Shown: positions 53,718-62,197 of the stretch, piece after piece
Layout: every line of letters starts with the position of its first letter
Numbering within the stretch: the first letter of the stretch is position 1
NCBI GenBank assembly: GCA_934364985.1
Contig: CAKRMU010000007.1
Coordinates: 1 to 64,000 of the forward strand
Length of the DNA: 64,000 nt
DNA from: an uncultured Porphyromonas sp.
Lineage (GTDB): Bacteria > Bacteroidota > Bacteroidia > Bacteroidales > Porphyromonadaceae
Reading direction: 5' to 3'
Made by a program: the position numbers and the translations under genes
The notes under the pieces: generated by a model
Seen by the model: the letters and a program-made list of their open reading frames with translations, nothing else
Told to the model about the DNA's origin: nothing
The model's database searches: none

Positions 53718-55288
53718 AATACCTTAATACGTTTTTCATAATAGCGATACTATTAGTAGCATTGCCCACTCCTCGAGCCTATGCTTTAGGCATCCCGAGG
53801 GATAGCATTTCTGTACAACGTCGCGTAGTAGAGCGGTGGAGCAATTGGGATATGATGCGAGGACCTTACCTCGATAACGTAGCTTTGCACGCATTTCGTT
53901 ACCAATCCTCGCTCTCAACTTTCGGGTTTAGGATGGATGGGAATAGGAATAGCAACACCTTTTTGCATGAATATGGGCAAGGGCAGAATATCTATCAACT
54001 ATTTGCGAATACCTACCTTCAGCCGTCCGAAAAGGAGCATATCTGGGGCAATGCATCCTACTACAATGGTAAGAAATATGGCATAAAATGGAATAGCACC
54101 TCCGATTACGAGACCCTATATCCCTACATTGTGGCAGATACGATTGGGGGTAATATGCTGCATGAAACGTATGCTTTTGGTGGGGGATATAGCCGAAATA
54201 TTAATCAGATAAGGGTGTCTGGCGAAGTCGCTTATCGCTCACTTCAGGAGTATAGAAAGAAGGATCCACGCCCTCGTAATATTGTTTCAGACCTTAAGGT
54301 AAATACAGGTATCGCATATACTTTTCGGGGCTATCATATAGGAGCATCTGTAGGGTGCGGCCAATATAAGCAACGTAGTAGTGTAAGCTTTTATAGTCCC
54401 TTGGGGACCGTTCTTCAGTATCTATCGGAGGGATTAGGAAGTAGTTTTAACCGATTTAATAGTGATGATCCTGCGGTCTACTATCGGGGATACTCGTACT
54501 CAGCAAGCCTACATATTGCTTCAAAGAATCCGGACAAAGGGTTAATTGGGGAAGCCACTTACCGAGGGCAAAGTCTCCAGCAAATCCTCACGAAGCTCAA
54601 TGAAGTACCCATTCATCAGCACCAAACAAGGAGTGTGGATGTGCGATTAGGATACCTATTCACTACCCATAACGATCACCTCCGGTGGATGATTGACTGG
54701 CACGGAAATGTTAGCGAGCGAGTAGGGACTGAGCATATCATCGGGGAGCCTAAGGCTGGTACCTATCCCATTATTGGATATCTCCGTAATTTCATAGGGA
54801 TAGAAGCGGAGAGCCAAATATCCTTTCACCTCTCAAAATCCCCGAAAAGTCAGAGTAATTGGCACTGGTATATAGAGCGACAGATAGGATTTCAGCTAAT
54901 AGATATACGTAAGATAGAGCCTGAGAAAAGGCTGAAAGTGGTGCAATGGGGTAGCAACGTCAAGGGGCAGCTGAGCTATATACTTCCTCACCAACAGATG
55001 ATAGCACTTCAAGTCAAGAGTGGGTTTACACCTAAAGCAAAAGGGCTTCTTACCCTCCCTTATATCACCATGCCAGAGTACGATATTAAGCACATAGAGC
55101 ACACTTATCAGGCACTTACGTGTAGCAGATTTGGACTGACAGTCGCCCCTAAGTACTACCAAACATTTAACCTCCAGCCGGTACCCTTTGGCATTGAGGT
55201 AGCTTTAGAGTATACCTACACCAGATACAACACCCCCACTCCAATACATCATCACGGGTGGTTAGCCTCAATACAGATGGCGTTTTAG
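53714..55288 (+). CDS. DUF6850-like outer-membrane beta-barrel protein
   Basis: The 524-aa protein has a cleavable signal peptide (ALPTPRAYA) and a body of alternating strands rich in Tyr, Gly and Asn that ends in Phe (IQMAF), the usual outer-membrane insertion signal. It has no plug domain, so it is not a TonB receptor. Size and neighbourhood suggest the DUF6850 family, from memory; the function is unknown. It overlaps the small lipoprotein by 4 bp. Confidence 0.75.
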   Translation: MKYLNTFFIIAILLVALPTPRAYALGIPRDSISVQRRVVERWSNWDMMRGPYLDNVALHAFRYQSSLSTFGFRMDGNRNSNTFLHEYGQGQNIYQLFANTYLQPSEKEHIWGNASYYNGKKYGIKWNSTSDYETLYPYIVADTIGGNMLHETYAFGGGYSRNINQIRVSGEVAYRSLQEYRKKDPRPRNIVSDLKVNTGIAYTFRGYHIGASVGCGQYKQRSSVSFYSPLGTVLQYLSEGLGSSFNRFNSDDPAVYYRGYSYSASLHIASKNPDKGLIGEATYRGQSLQQILTKLNEVPIHQHQTRSVDVRLGYLFTTHNDHLRWMIDWHGNVSERVGTEHIIGEPKAGTYPIIGYLRNFIGIEAESQISFHLSKSPKSQSNWHWYIERQIGFQLIDIRKIEPEKRLKVVQWGSNVKGQLSYILPHQQMIALQVKSGFTPKAKGLLTLPYITMPEYDIKHIEHTYQALTCSRFGLTVAPKYYQTFNLQPVPFGIEVALEYTYTRYNTPTPIHHHGWLASIQMAF

Positions 55289-55330
55289 CCACAGACGAGT
55301 AGACGATTTATCACATTAATAAATAAGAAT

Positions 55331-56548
55331 ATGAAGACAAAACTACAGTTAATATTGATCCTTATCCTTGGATTAACCCTATTTAGTTGTCAGAATGAGC
55401 AACCAAATGAGGAGCGTCCATCCCTCGTTACTTTAGTAATAAAAGCCCCAATAGGCATAGAGGGAAGCATACAAGAGCTTAAAGGAGAGGTCATCAATCC
55501 AAAGACCAAAGCGACAAAAAACCTTAAATTTGAGGGGAATAAAGCGACTATAGAACTGCTCCAAGGCAGGAGTTATACCCTAAAAGTAGCAGCACAATAT
55601 GCAGTAAAAGGCGGATGGGCATCCATTGAATACCGCGAGGATTTTACGGTCGAGAAGAAAGACGCTTACCAAAAGCTCTGCGTCCTCACTTTCGAGATGC
55701 CTAAGACAAGTTTTGTCATTAGCGAAGTCTTTTTTGCAGGAACCCGCAATCTAAAAGGGGAGCAATACGACGAGGACAAATACATAAAAGTCACCAATAA
55801 TAGTGCCATAACGCGGTACGCCGATGGCTTAGCTCTCGTCCGCTCCTTATGGCAAAGCGATGACAAAGTAGATGGTATCAAGCCAAACGTCATGGACTCC
55901 CACTTCGTGGCCGGTCTCATTATGCAGGTCCCCGGGAAAGGTACTGAGTACCCCGTAAAGCCCTACGAAAGCATCATTTTATGCCACTCTGCTATCAATC
56001 ACATTGAGGGCAACCCCAATTCGATAGACCTATCAAAAGCCAACTTCGAGTGGATGAGCGACAAGGGCTACACAGACTCAGGGAGTACAGATAATCCACA
56101 AGTGCCTAATATGCAGATGGTATTCCTCAGCGACCCATATTCCGAAGGGCTACAGAATTGGGCAATGAATAACAATGGGCAATATACGTATGCTTTGGTC
56201 GACCTACAAGGGATGACGCCAGAGACAATTGCCGAGAAATACCACTACGAGTACACTTATATGATGGCTTTTGAGGGGTTACCACCCACGGAGCTTCCAG
56301 GCGATCCTGCTCTCAAGATACCTAATAGCTGGGTTTTGGATGCCGTTAACTTAGGTATGAAAAATGAGAACCAATGGCTCCCCATTGCTCCGGAATTAGA
56401 TAGAGGATATGCCAGCGTTGCTCCTACCCTAAATGACGCATCACGGTATGGCAAAAAGGTGATCCGGAAGACCCTACAAAAGGATTCTAAAATCCTCGTA
56501 GATACCAATAACTCGTCAGAGGATTTTGATTGCGTCGAAGTGAAATAA
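55331..56548 (+). CDS. DUF4876-like lipoprotein, first copy
   Basis: The 405-aa lipoprotein (lipobox FSC, Cys 20) has an N-terminal beta-sandwich (~30-125) and a C-terminal domain with DKYIKVTNNS, NSWVLDAVNLGM and DTNNSSEDFD. These three stretches recur in the next gene, so the pair arose by duplication. It is probably at the outer membrane, possibly exposed, and may capture the ligand for the TonB receptor; that is inference. Confidence 0.75.
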   Translation: MKTKLQLILILILGLTLFSCQNEQPNEERPSLVTLVIKAPIGIEGSIQELKGEVINPKTKATKNLKFEGNKATIELLQGRSYTLKVAAQYAVKGGWASIEYREDFTVEKKDAYQKLCVLTFEMPKTSFVISEVFFAGTRNLKGEQYDEDKYIKVTNNSAITRYADGLALVRSLWQSDDKVDGIKPNVMDSHFVAGLIMQVPGKGTEYPVKPYESIILCHSAINHIEGNPNSIDLSKANFEWMSDKGYTDSGSTDNPQVPNMQMVFLSDPYSEGLQNWAMNNNGQYTYALVDLQGMTPETIAEKYHYEYTYMMAFEGLPPTELPGDPALKIPNSWVLDAVNLGMKNENQWLPIAPELDRGYASVAPTLNDASRYGKKVIRKTLQKDSKILVDTNNSSEDFDCVEVK

Positions 56549-56644
56549 CACCCACTAATAACAAAAGAAGACCAAAAGCTTAGGAGAGACTATCAGAAAT
56601 AAGAAATACGAAAAAGAATAATCTTTAATAAATAACAGAAGGAT

Positions 56645-57880
56645 ATGAAGAGAATTAATAGCGTTTGGATGCTCGTCATCCTATTGGTATGCACCTTAGT
56701 TAGCTGCCAACCAGAGCAAAAACCAGCTGTAGAGAGGGAGTGCGACTTTAGCATCGAAAACCCCACCGGCATCAAGCAAGTGACCTACTCTGACATTAAA
56801 GTCACCCTCAAAGACAACCAGCATAATAAGAAGATCGAGTGGGCACCCACTTCTACCACCTTTAAGCAAAAACTCTTAGAGGGTAGCTACCAAGTGACCC
56901 TCACCGCAACCATTACCTACCACTCCGATCGTTATGGCAAGGTGCGTACAGGCATCACTTCAGAGCAAATGATCATGGTAGCCGCAGGCAAGACCTCCTT
57001 TAAGCTCGTCCCTACATATACAGAGGCTAAGAGTAGTGGTTTTGTGATTGAGGAGATATTTGGCAGCCCATCCATCGACCCTGCTACGGGCAAGACCTAC
57101 AAGTATTCAGAGCAATACATCAAGATCACGAACAACTCTGACATGACCCTGTATGCTGATAGCTTAGGCATCCTACAGTCGAATAATCTCACCAATATGA
57201 AAAGAGACTACAAAAAGCCTATTTTTGATCGGGCTCTCCCCATAGGCTTCCTCTCAATGATTCCGGGCGATGGTAAGACCTACCCTGTAGAGCCAGGTCA
57301 ATCGCTCATCATAGCAAATGATGCTCAGGATCATTCTAAGGTATTCCCAGGAGCTATCAACCTATTAAAGGCAGATTTTGAGATCTTTGACGAGTCCTCA
57401 AATCCAAGATTCCAGGACGTTGATAATCAAGAAGTAACAAATCTAATCTCTTACTACAAGTCAAGCCTTACCGTCTCCTCATTTCACCAGAGAGGATGTA
57501 CCACGATTGCATTGGTACGTATCCCTATCTCTCAGGAGGAGTATGCAAAAGATTACGCATGGGAGGGTATATATACCTTTACATTTAAAGACTTTGTAAA
57601 GGAGATGACGGACAAATGCTATCAGGTACCTAATAAGTGGATCATTGATGCCGTCAATCTCGGTATCAATGACCAAGTAGAGTGGCTCTTTTTAGAAAAA
57701 TCCTACGACAATGGTTTTACTGGATGGAATGACAGCTTTAACGATAAGACAGGGCATGGCACGTCCGTCCGTCGTAAAATTGATCGCAAAGTGGGTGAGC
57801 GCATCTATCTTAAAGACACCAATAACTCCACAAACGACTTTGACCGAAAAGTCATCCCTTCTCTAAAGATGAGCAAATAG
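56645..57880 (+). CDS. DUF4876-like lipoprotein, second copy
   Basis: The 411-aa lipoprotein (lipobox VSC) is a diverged paralogue of the preceding gene: EQYIKITNNSDMTLYADSLG, NKWIIDAVNLGI and DTNNSTNDFD correspond to its motifs. The N-terminal sandwich differs more, which may mean a different partner or ligand. It lies 96 bp after the first copy. Repeat copy J begins 10 bp after its stop. Confidence 0.75.
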   Translation: MKRINSVWMLVILLVCTLVSCQPEQKPAVERECDFSIENPTGIKQVTYSDIKVTLKDNQHNKKIEWAPTSTTFKQKLLEGSYQVTLTATITYHSDRYGKVRTGITSEQMIMVAAGKTSFKLVPTYTEAKSSGFVIEEIFGSPSIDPATGKTYKYSEQYIKITNNSDMTLYADSLGILQSNNLTNMKRDYKKPIFDRALPIGFLSMIPGDGKTYPVEPGQSLIIANDAQDHSKVFPGAINLLKADFEIFDESSNPRFQDVDNQEVTNLISYYKSSLTVSSFHQRGCTTIALVRIPISQEEYAKDYAWEGIYTFTFKDFVKEMTDKCYQVPNKWIIDAVNLGINDQVEWLFLEKSYDNGFTGWNDSFNDKTGHGTSVRRKIDRKVGERIYLKDTNNSTNDFDRKVIPSLKMSK

Positions 57881-57890
57881 GATGAAAAAC

Positions 57891-57974
57891 GGATACCCAT
57901 AATAGCCTTTAGCGGATACCCTATATTTGTCTCGGCGAATATAGGGTATTCGTCAAAGCTAATACCTGGTATCC
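57891..57974. repeat. 84-bp modular palindromic element, copy J
   Basis: Cores GGATACCCATAATAG, GGATACCCTATATTT, GAATATAGGGTATTC, TAATACCTGGTATCC; spacers CCTTTAGC, GTCTCGGC, GTCAAAGC. The inverse of core 3 matches core 2 at 13 of 15. Core 2 with its spacer reads TATATTTG, an exact Bacteroidota -7 box. It is preceded by GAAAAAC and lies inside the locus, 52 bp before the ABC ATPase gene. Confidence 0.92.
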
Positions 57975-58026
57975 TCTAAGGAGGATATCAGATTAATGGG
58001 AAAACGATATTAATAGAGAGAAATAT

Positions 58027-58914
58027 ATGACACCTGCAATAAAGTGTGACCAACTAACACACTCCTATGGAAAGCATCTCATCTATGAGGGGCTTTCCTT
58101 TGAGGTACCTAAGGGTAGGATATTAGGGCTGTTAGGTAAAAATGGTACCGGGAAGACGACCACTATCAATATCCTTGCAGGCTACCTTAAGCCCGGAGGT
58201 GGCACCTGCGAACTTTTAGGTTACAATATCCAAAATATGCCACCTGAGGTAAAAGCTCGTATCGCCCTCCTCATCGAGGGACACGTACAGTATAGCTTTA
58301 TGACGGTCAATGAGATTGAGCGATTTTACGCACACTTCTACCCTCAATGGCAGAGAGAGGTGTACTACGAACTCATCAGCCTCCTCAAGATAACACCGCA
58401 TCAAAAAATCAGCCAGATGTCCTGCGGTCAACGCTCACAGGTGGCTTTGGGACTGATTCTGGCTCAGGATGCCGAGCTGCTTATCCTCGATGACTTCTCC
58501 TTAGGGTTGGATCCGGGCTACCGAAGACTTTTCATTGACTACCTCAAAGAGTACACCGAGACCCGTGGCAAAACGATTTTCCTCACCTCGCATATCATAC
58601 AGGATATGGAGCGGCTTATTGATGACTGCATCATTCTGGACTACGGCAAGATTTTACTACAAATGCCTGTCAAGGACTTGATGAAGCAATTTCATCGATA
58701 CACCTTTAAGATAGAGCATCCCCTACCATCGCTACCTAAGGACGACAACTTTTACTACTCTGCTGTCATAGGTCAGCAAGCCGAGCTACATACTTTTAAG
58801 GATAACGACTATGTGCAAAAGTATCTGCGGCGACAAGATATTGCTTATACAGCATTAGCCGAAGAGAAAATGACCCTTGAGGATGCCTTTATCGGGCTCA
58901 CCGGAAAATACTAA
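58027..58914 (+). CDS. ABC transporter ATPase subunit (ABC-2 type)
   Basis: The 295-aa ATPase has Walker A GLLGKNGTGKTTT, signature MSCGQRSQVALG (Ser-Cys-Gly in place of SGG), Walker B LLILDDFSLGLDP with Asp where the catalytic Glu usually sits, and H-loop LTSHIIQD. The changed catalytic Glu suggests slow or regulated hydrolysis. It pairs with the next gene as an ABC-2 type exporter or an envelope-modifying transporter. Confidence 0.9.
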   Translation: MTPAIKCDQLTHSYGKHLIYEGLSFEVPKGRILGLLGKNGTGKTTTINILAGYLKPGGGTCELLGYNIQNMPPEVKARIALLIEGHVQYSFMTVNEIERFYAHFYPQWQREVYYELISLLKITPHQKISQMSCGQRSQVALGLILAQDAELLILDDFSLGLDPGYRRLFIDYLKEYTETRGKTIFLTSHIIQDMERLIDDCIILDYGKILLQMPVKDLMKQFHRYTFKIEHPLPSLPKDDNFYYSAVIGQQAELHTFKDNDYVQKYLRRQDIAYTALAEEKMTLEDAFIGLTGKY

Positions 58915-58923
58915 ACGAGACTT

Positions 58924-59592
58924 ATGATTAAAGGACTACTACAAAAGGAGTGGATAAAAACCCGATGGGTACTCCTCGCTATCTACGTGATAGGGATAGC
59001 ACTCACCATATACGATATATTAGGGATTCAGCGGGTCGTCACGATCAAAGGCGTCGCCCATTTGTGGGAGATACTCCTCACCAAAGATGTGCTATTTATA
59101 AGTGCCATCAAGTATCAGCCCCTCGCCACGAGTGTCGTTTTAGCTGTGGCACAATTCGTTCCTGAAATGATTCAAAAACGCCTTAAACTAACGCTGCATC
59201 TGCCTGTTTCGCAAGCCAAAACCACTACTACGATGCTGACATACGGCGTTGTCATACTACTGCTACTGTTTGGTATCCAGTATTTAATCCTCTATATCTA
59301 CCTGCAGAATATATTGGCTCCCGAATTAACGCATCACCTATTAGTCAGCATTGCACCTTGGTTTATAGCAGGGCTGACAGGTTATGGTATGACGTCGTTG
59401 ATCACCTTAGAACCCACCTGGCGTAGGCGGATCGTCTACCTCGTTATGGGATATGGACCGGTGCATCTCTCCTTTGTCACCACGACCCCAAGAGCCTATG
59501 AGGATGCCTTAATACCCCTATTAGTATCATCCCTACTCATCTGTTATTTTTCATTTCTATCTATCCAAAGATTTAAGGAGGGCGTACAATGA
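58924..59592 (+). CDS. ABC transporter membrane protein
   Basis: The 222-aa protein has about six hydrophobic helices (WVLLAIYVIGIALTIYDIL, YGVVILLLLFGIQYLIL, LIPLLVSSLLICYF) and no other domain, which fits an ABC-2 type permease. It is 9 bp after the ATPase gene and overlaps the next gene by 4 bp. The substrate and direction of transport are unknown. Confidence 0.78.
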   Translation: MIKGLLQKEWIKTRWVLLAIYVIGIALTIYDILGIQRVVTIKGVAHLWEILLTKDVLFISAIKYQPLATSVVLAVAQFVPEMIQKRLKLTLHLPVSQAKTTTTMLTYGVVILLLLFGIQYLILYIYLQNILAPELTHHLLVSIAPWFIAGLTGYGMTSLITLEPTWRRRIVYLVMGYGPVHLSFVTTTPRAYEDALIPLLVSSLLICYFSFLSIQRFKEGVQ

Positions 59593-60728
59593 CTCGATTA
59601 TATAAAATTCTATGCCCTATCTTAGTGGCATTTGTGGCGATATGGGGTATCACATCATTGGGGAAATTAATCCAGCCTAAAGGTGACTATGTACCCTTTA
59701 CCCTATACAGCGAAGTGGTACACGACTTTGTATCTCTTGATAATAGCGATGACCGCGGTACTCAGTACTACGATTATTCTGGACACAGTTATACCGAGAG
59801 CGAGTTTGATAGCATTCTCCCCTCTTTTTACGCTCGTCAGCTGGTAATGGATGGTCGTTTGCCCGATACCATTTGTGGGGTGCCTGTGACCCAAAAGTCA
59901 CTTGAGCAACAAAGCTTTATCTTTGTCTCTCACCCCAATACCTTGAATACCCACACTACGCCTCTATACTTCCTATTAGAGTCAATGTCAAAACGGGTAG
60001 ACCTCGAGATGCCAAGCGATGTATTTAGATTCACTGATAATGGCATCGAATTTATCGACATGGAGCGTAACGAAGTCGATCACGAAAAGTCGCGACTATT
60101 CAGTGATGTACTAAAGGGAAAAGGGGTAGCATTCCCAATTAAAACGATTGCAGGGAATACCACAACGCGTAAACCTTACGACAACGGTTTCTTATTTTTA
60201 GACAACCAAAATCAGCTGTTCCAATTGAAGCAGACGGTAGGGCAACCATACCTCAAACAAATATCGCTTCCCAAGGGCATCGACCTGCAATATTTATTTG
60301 TTACGGAATATCCTGATCAGAAATATTTGGGATTTGTCGTAGACAATATGGGGCAATTCTTTGCTATCACGCTCCCCGATTATAAACTGCTTAAAGCCGA
60401 ATTGCCCCCGGCTATAATGGCTACGGAAAAGATGATAGTCTTTGGCAATCCATTTTACTGGACGGTCATTCAGAGTCAATCAAATGGTGTACAATACACT
60501 GCTTTAGATGCAAAAAGCTTACAGCAAGTGGGTAGTCATTACTTTGAGACACCCCGGCCTCGCTCCTTTGCCTATTATATCCTGCCTTTTCAGATATCAT
60601 TCACAGCAGCAGAGCATGAGTATTTTCTCCCTGCTGTAAGTAGCTTTTCGCCTATCGGTCTTGCCGTATGGTGCTTGCTACTCAGTCTCTACTTTGTAAT
60701 TAGGAGACGCACCAATAAGACCATTTGA
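59589..60728 (+). CDS. DUF4857-like membrane protein of the ABC unit
   Basis: The 379-aa protein has an N-terminal membrane helix (YKILCPILVAFVAIWGI), a ~310-residue extracytoplasmic domain with repeated short strands, and a C-terminal helix (LAVWCLLLSLYFVI) before a basic tail. This fits DUF4857, from memory, usually found with such ABC pairs in Bacteroidota. It is coupled to the permease gene by a 4-bp overlap and ends the locus. No enzymatic motif is visible. Confidence 0.72.
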   Translation: MTRLYKILCPILVAFVAIWGITSLGKLIQPKGDYVPFTLYSEVVHDFVSLDNSDDRGTQYYDYSGHSYTESEFDSILPSFYARQLVMDGRLPDTICGVPVTQKSLEQQSFIFVSHPNTLNTHTTPLYFLLESMSKRVDLEMPSDVFRFTDNGIEFIDMERNEVDHEKSRLFSDVLKGKGVAFPIKTIAGNTTTRKPYDNGFLFLDNQNQLFQLKQTVGQPYLKQISLPKGIDLQYLFVTEYPDQKYLGFVVDNMGQFFAITLPDYKLLKAELPPAIMATEKMIVFGNPFYWTVIQSQSNGVQYTALDAKSLQQVGSHYFETPRPRSFAYYILPFQISFTAAEHEYFLPAVSSFSPIGLAVWCLLLSLYFVIRRRTNKTI

Positions 60729-60775
60729 CCCCTAAGTAATGTGGCTCTATTAGTGGCATTATAGTAAGAGAGAAT

Positions 60776-60818
60776 ACAAAATCTCCTGCGAAGAACGGGT
60801 AGATCTTCGCAGGAGATT
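60776..60818 (-). terminator. Terminator of the suf operon
   Basis: A perfect 15-bp stem (AATCTCCTGCGAAGA and its inverse) with a nine-base loop. On the minus strand it is followed by TTTTGTATTC, fitting sufBCD. On the plus strand the following T-run is interrupted, so termination of the DUF4857 transcript is weaker. Confidence 0.85.
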
Positions 60819-60853
60819 ACATAAATCTTACTTTTTAAGTTACCTATAAGGGG

Positions 60854-62191
60854 TTATTTACAAGAGGAAGGTAACCCGCGATAACGGCTATCTATGGTCT
60901 GCATAAGACGCTCTCTCAGTGGTTCATAAGCGACTTTTGCGAGGACATCATCCATAAAAGCAGTGGTGAGCATTAACTTAGCCTCCATCTCAGGAATGCC
61001 TCTCTGTTGCATATAGAATACAGCAAGCTCATCGAGCTGACCAGTAGTCATACCATGCGAACACTTAACATCATCGGCATAGATCTCGAGCTGAGGTTTG
61101 GAGTACATCTTGGCTTCAGCCGAAAGCAAGAGGTTACGATTATTTTGGTAAGCCTCTGTCTTCTGAGCATGTGGTGCCACATAAATCAATCCACTAAACG
61201 CACCCACAGCAGTATCATTCATTGTATATTTAAAGAGTTGATCTGAGTGACCATTAGGGGCATTGTGCTGTATCTCCGACCAATTATCCAGTGCCATATC
61301 ATCGTCAAGAATACCGAGCCCATCAAGATCTAATGAGGCATCCTCCGCCTGGATATTACAATAATAGTTATTGCGTGTTCGCCCATTATGTATCGTGATA
61401 CTATCCAGTAACACCTGACTCCCTTGAGCTTGCGTAATGTGCGTATCCATTATCCTTAGGGTCTCTTTATTGCTCTCCTCGATATTATAGTAATGCAATT
61501 TTGCCCCATTTTCTGCAAATATCTCAATCGCTCCAACGTATGCTGAGGCCTCCTCATTACGCCTGTGGTCGCACAATAATAGTGTAGCTTCGCTATCCTC
61601 CTCCGCCACAACAAGGATACGTGGGAAGGTAAGTGTATGGCTCGTGCCTTCGGCTGTAGGGTAATGGATGATATGTAGTGGAGCGTCAAGATGTGTACCT
61701 CTGCGGATATAAAAGACGAATAAATCGTCGGCGAAAAGAGTATTCAAGTGGGTCAAAGGGGCCCTACTAATGGATGGGGATTGATTGTAATACTGCTTGG
61801 CTACTTGGGGATATGTCTCAATAAAACTACTGATTGAGCCTGCAAAAAAACCATTACTATGTGAAGTCGTTACAACCTTTCCGCCTATAATAAATGCTTG
61901 ATGAGCGTCTGGATAGGTGAGTCTACAAGCATAGTTATTTGCGTCCTCCTCAGATGGTGCGGGCTGAGTATTGATGCTCCAGCCATGGGTAAGAGCATCA
62001 TCGATTTTGAAGTGCTGATAAGCTTCTTCTCTATAAATGGGCAAGCCATTAGTCTGCAAATAGTCAATCGCTTTAGGGCGTGCATCATTAAGCAATTGTG
62101 AGCGTCCTATGTGCCGACCCTCGCTATATTGCTTGAGAAAAAACTGAGCTACATTTTGCTTAGCTCTCTTTTTGTCTTCTGATTTCATCAT
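60854..62191 (-). CDS. sufD: Fe-S cluster assembly protein SufD
   Basis: SufD forms the SufBC2D scaffold for Fe-S cluster building. The 445-aa product has the SufB/D beta-helix core with ILDDDMALDNWSEIQHNAPNGHSDQLFKY and the C-terminal KCSHGMTTGQLDELAVFYMQQRGI, which carries the conserved Cys/His. Its N-terminus is variable, as usual. The gene is last in sufB-sufC-sufD, 6 bp after sufC. Confidence 0.93.
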   Translation of the reverse strand: MMKSEDKKRAKQNVAQFFLKQYSEGRHIGRSQLLNDARPKAIDYLQTNGLPIYREEAYQHFKIDDALTHGWSINTQPAPSEEDANNYACRLTYPDAHQAFIIGGKVVTTSHSNGFFAGSISSFIETYPQVAKQYYNQSPSISRAPLTHLNTLFADDLFVFYIRRGTHLDAPLHIIHYPTAEGTSHTLTFPRILVVAEEDSEATLLLCDHRRNEEASAYVGAIEIFAENGAKLHYYNIEESNKETLRIMDTHITQAQGSQVLLDSITIHNGRTRNNYYCNIQAEDASLDLDGLGILDDDMALDNWSEIQHNAPNGHSDQLFKYTMNDTAVGAFSGLIYVAPHAQKTEAYQNNRNLLLSAEAKMYSKPQLEIYADDVKCSHGMTTGQLDELAVFYMQQRGIPEMEAKLMLTTAFMDDVLAKVAYEPLRERLMQTIDSRYRGLPSSCK

Positions 62192-62197
62192 ACCACC

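Noticed and set aside
9390-57974. The 23-bp-period arrays as small CRISPR arrays
   Set aside because: The inter-core spacers are only 7-8 bp and semi-conserved, the cores themselves vary and are palindromic, each locus has three or four units only, and no cas gene is present.
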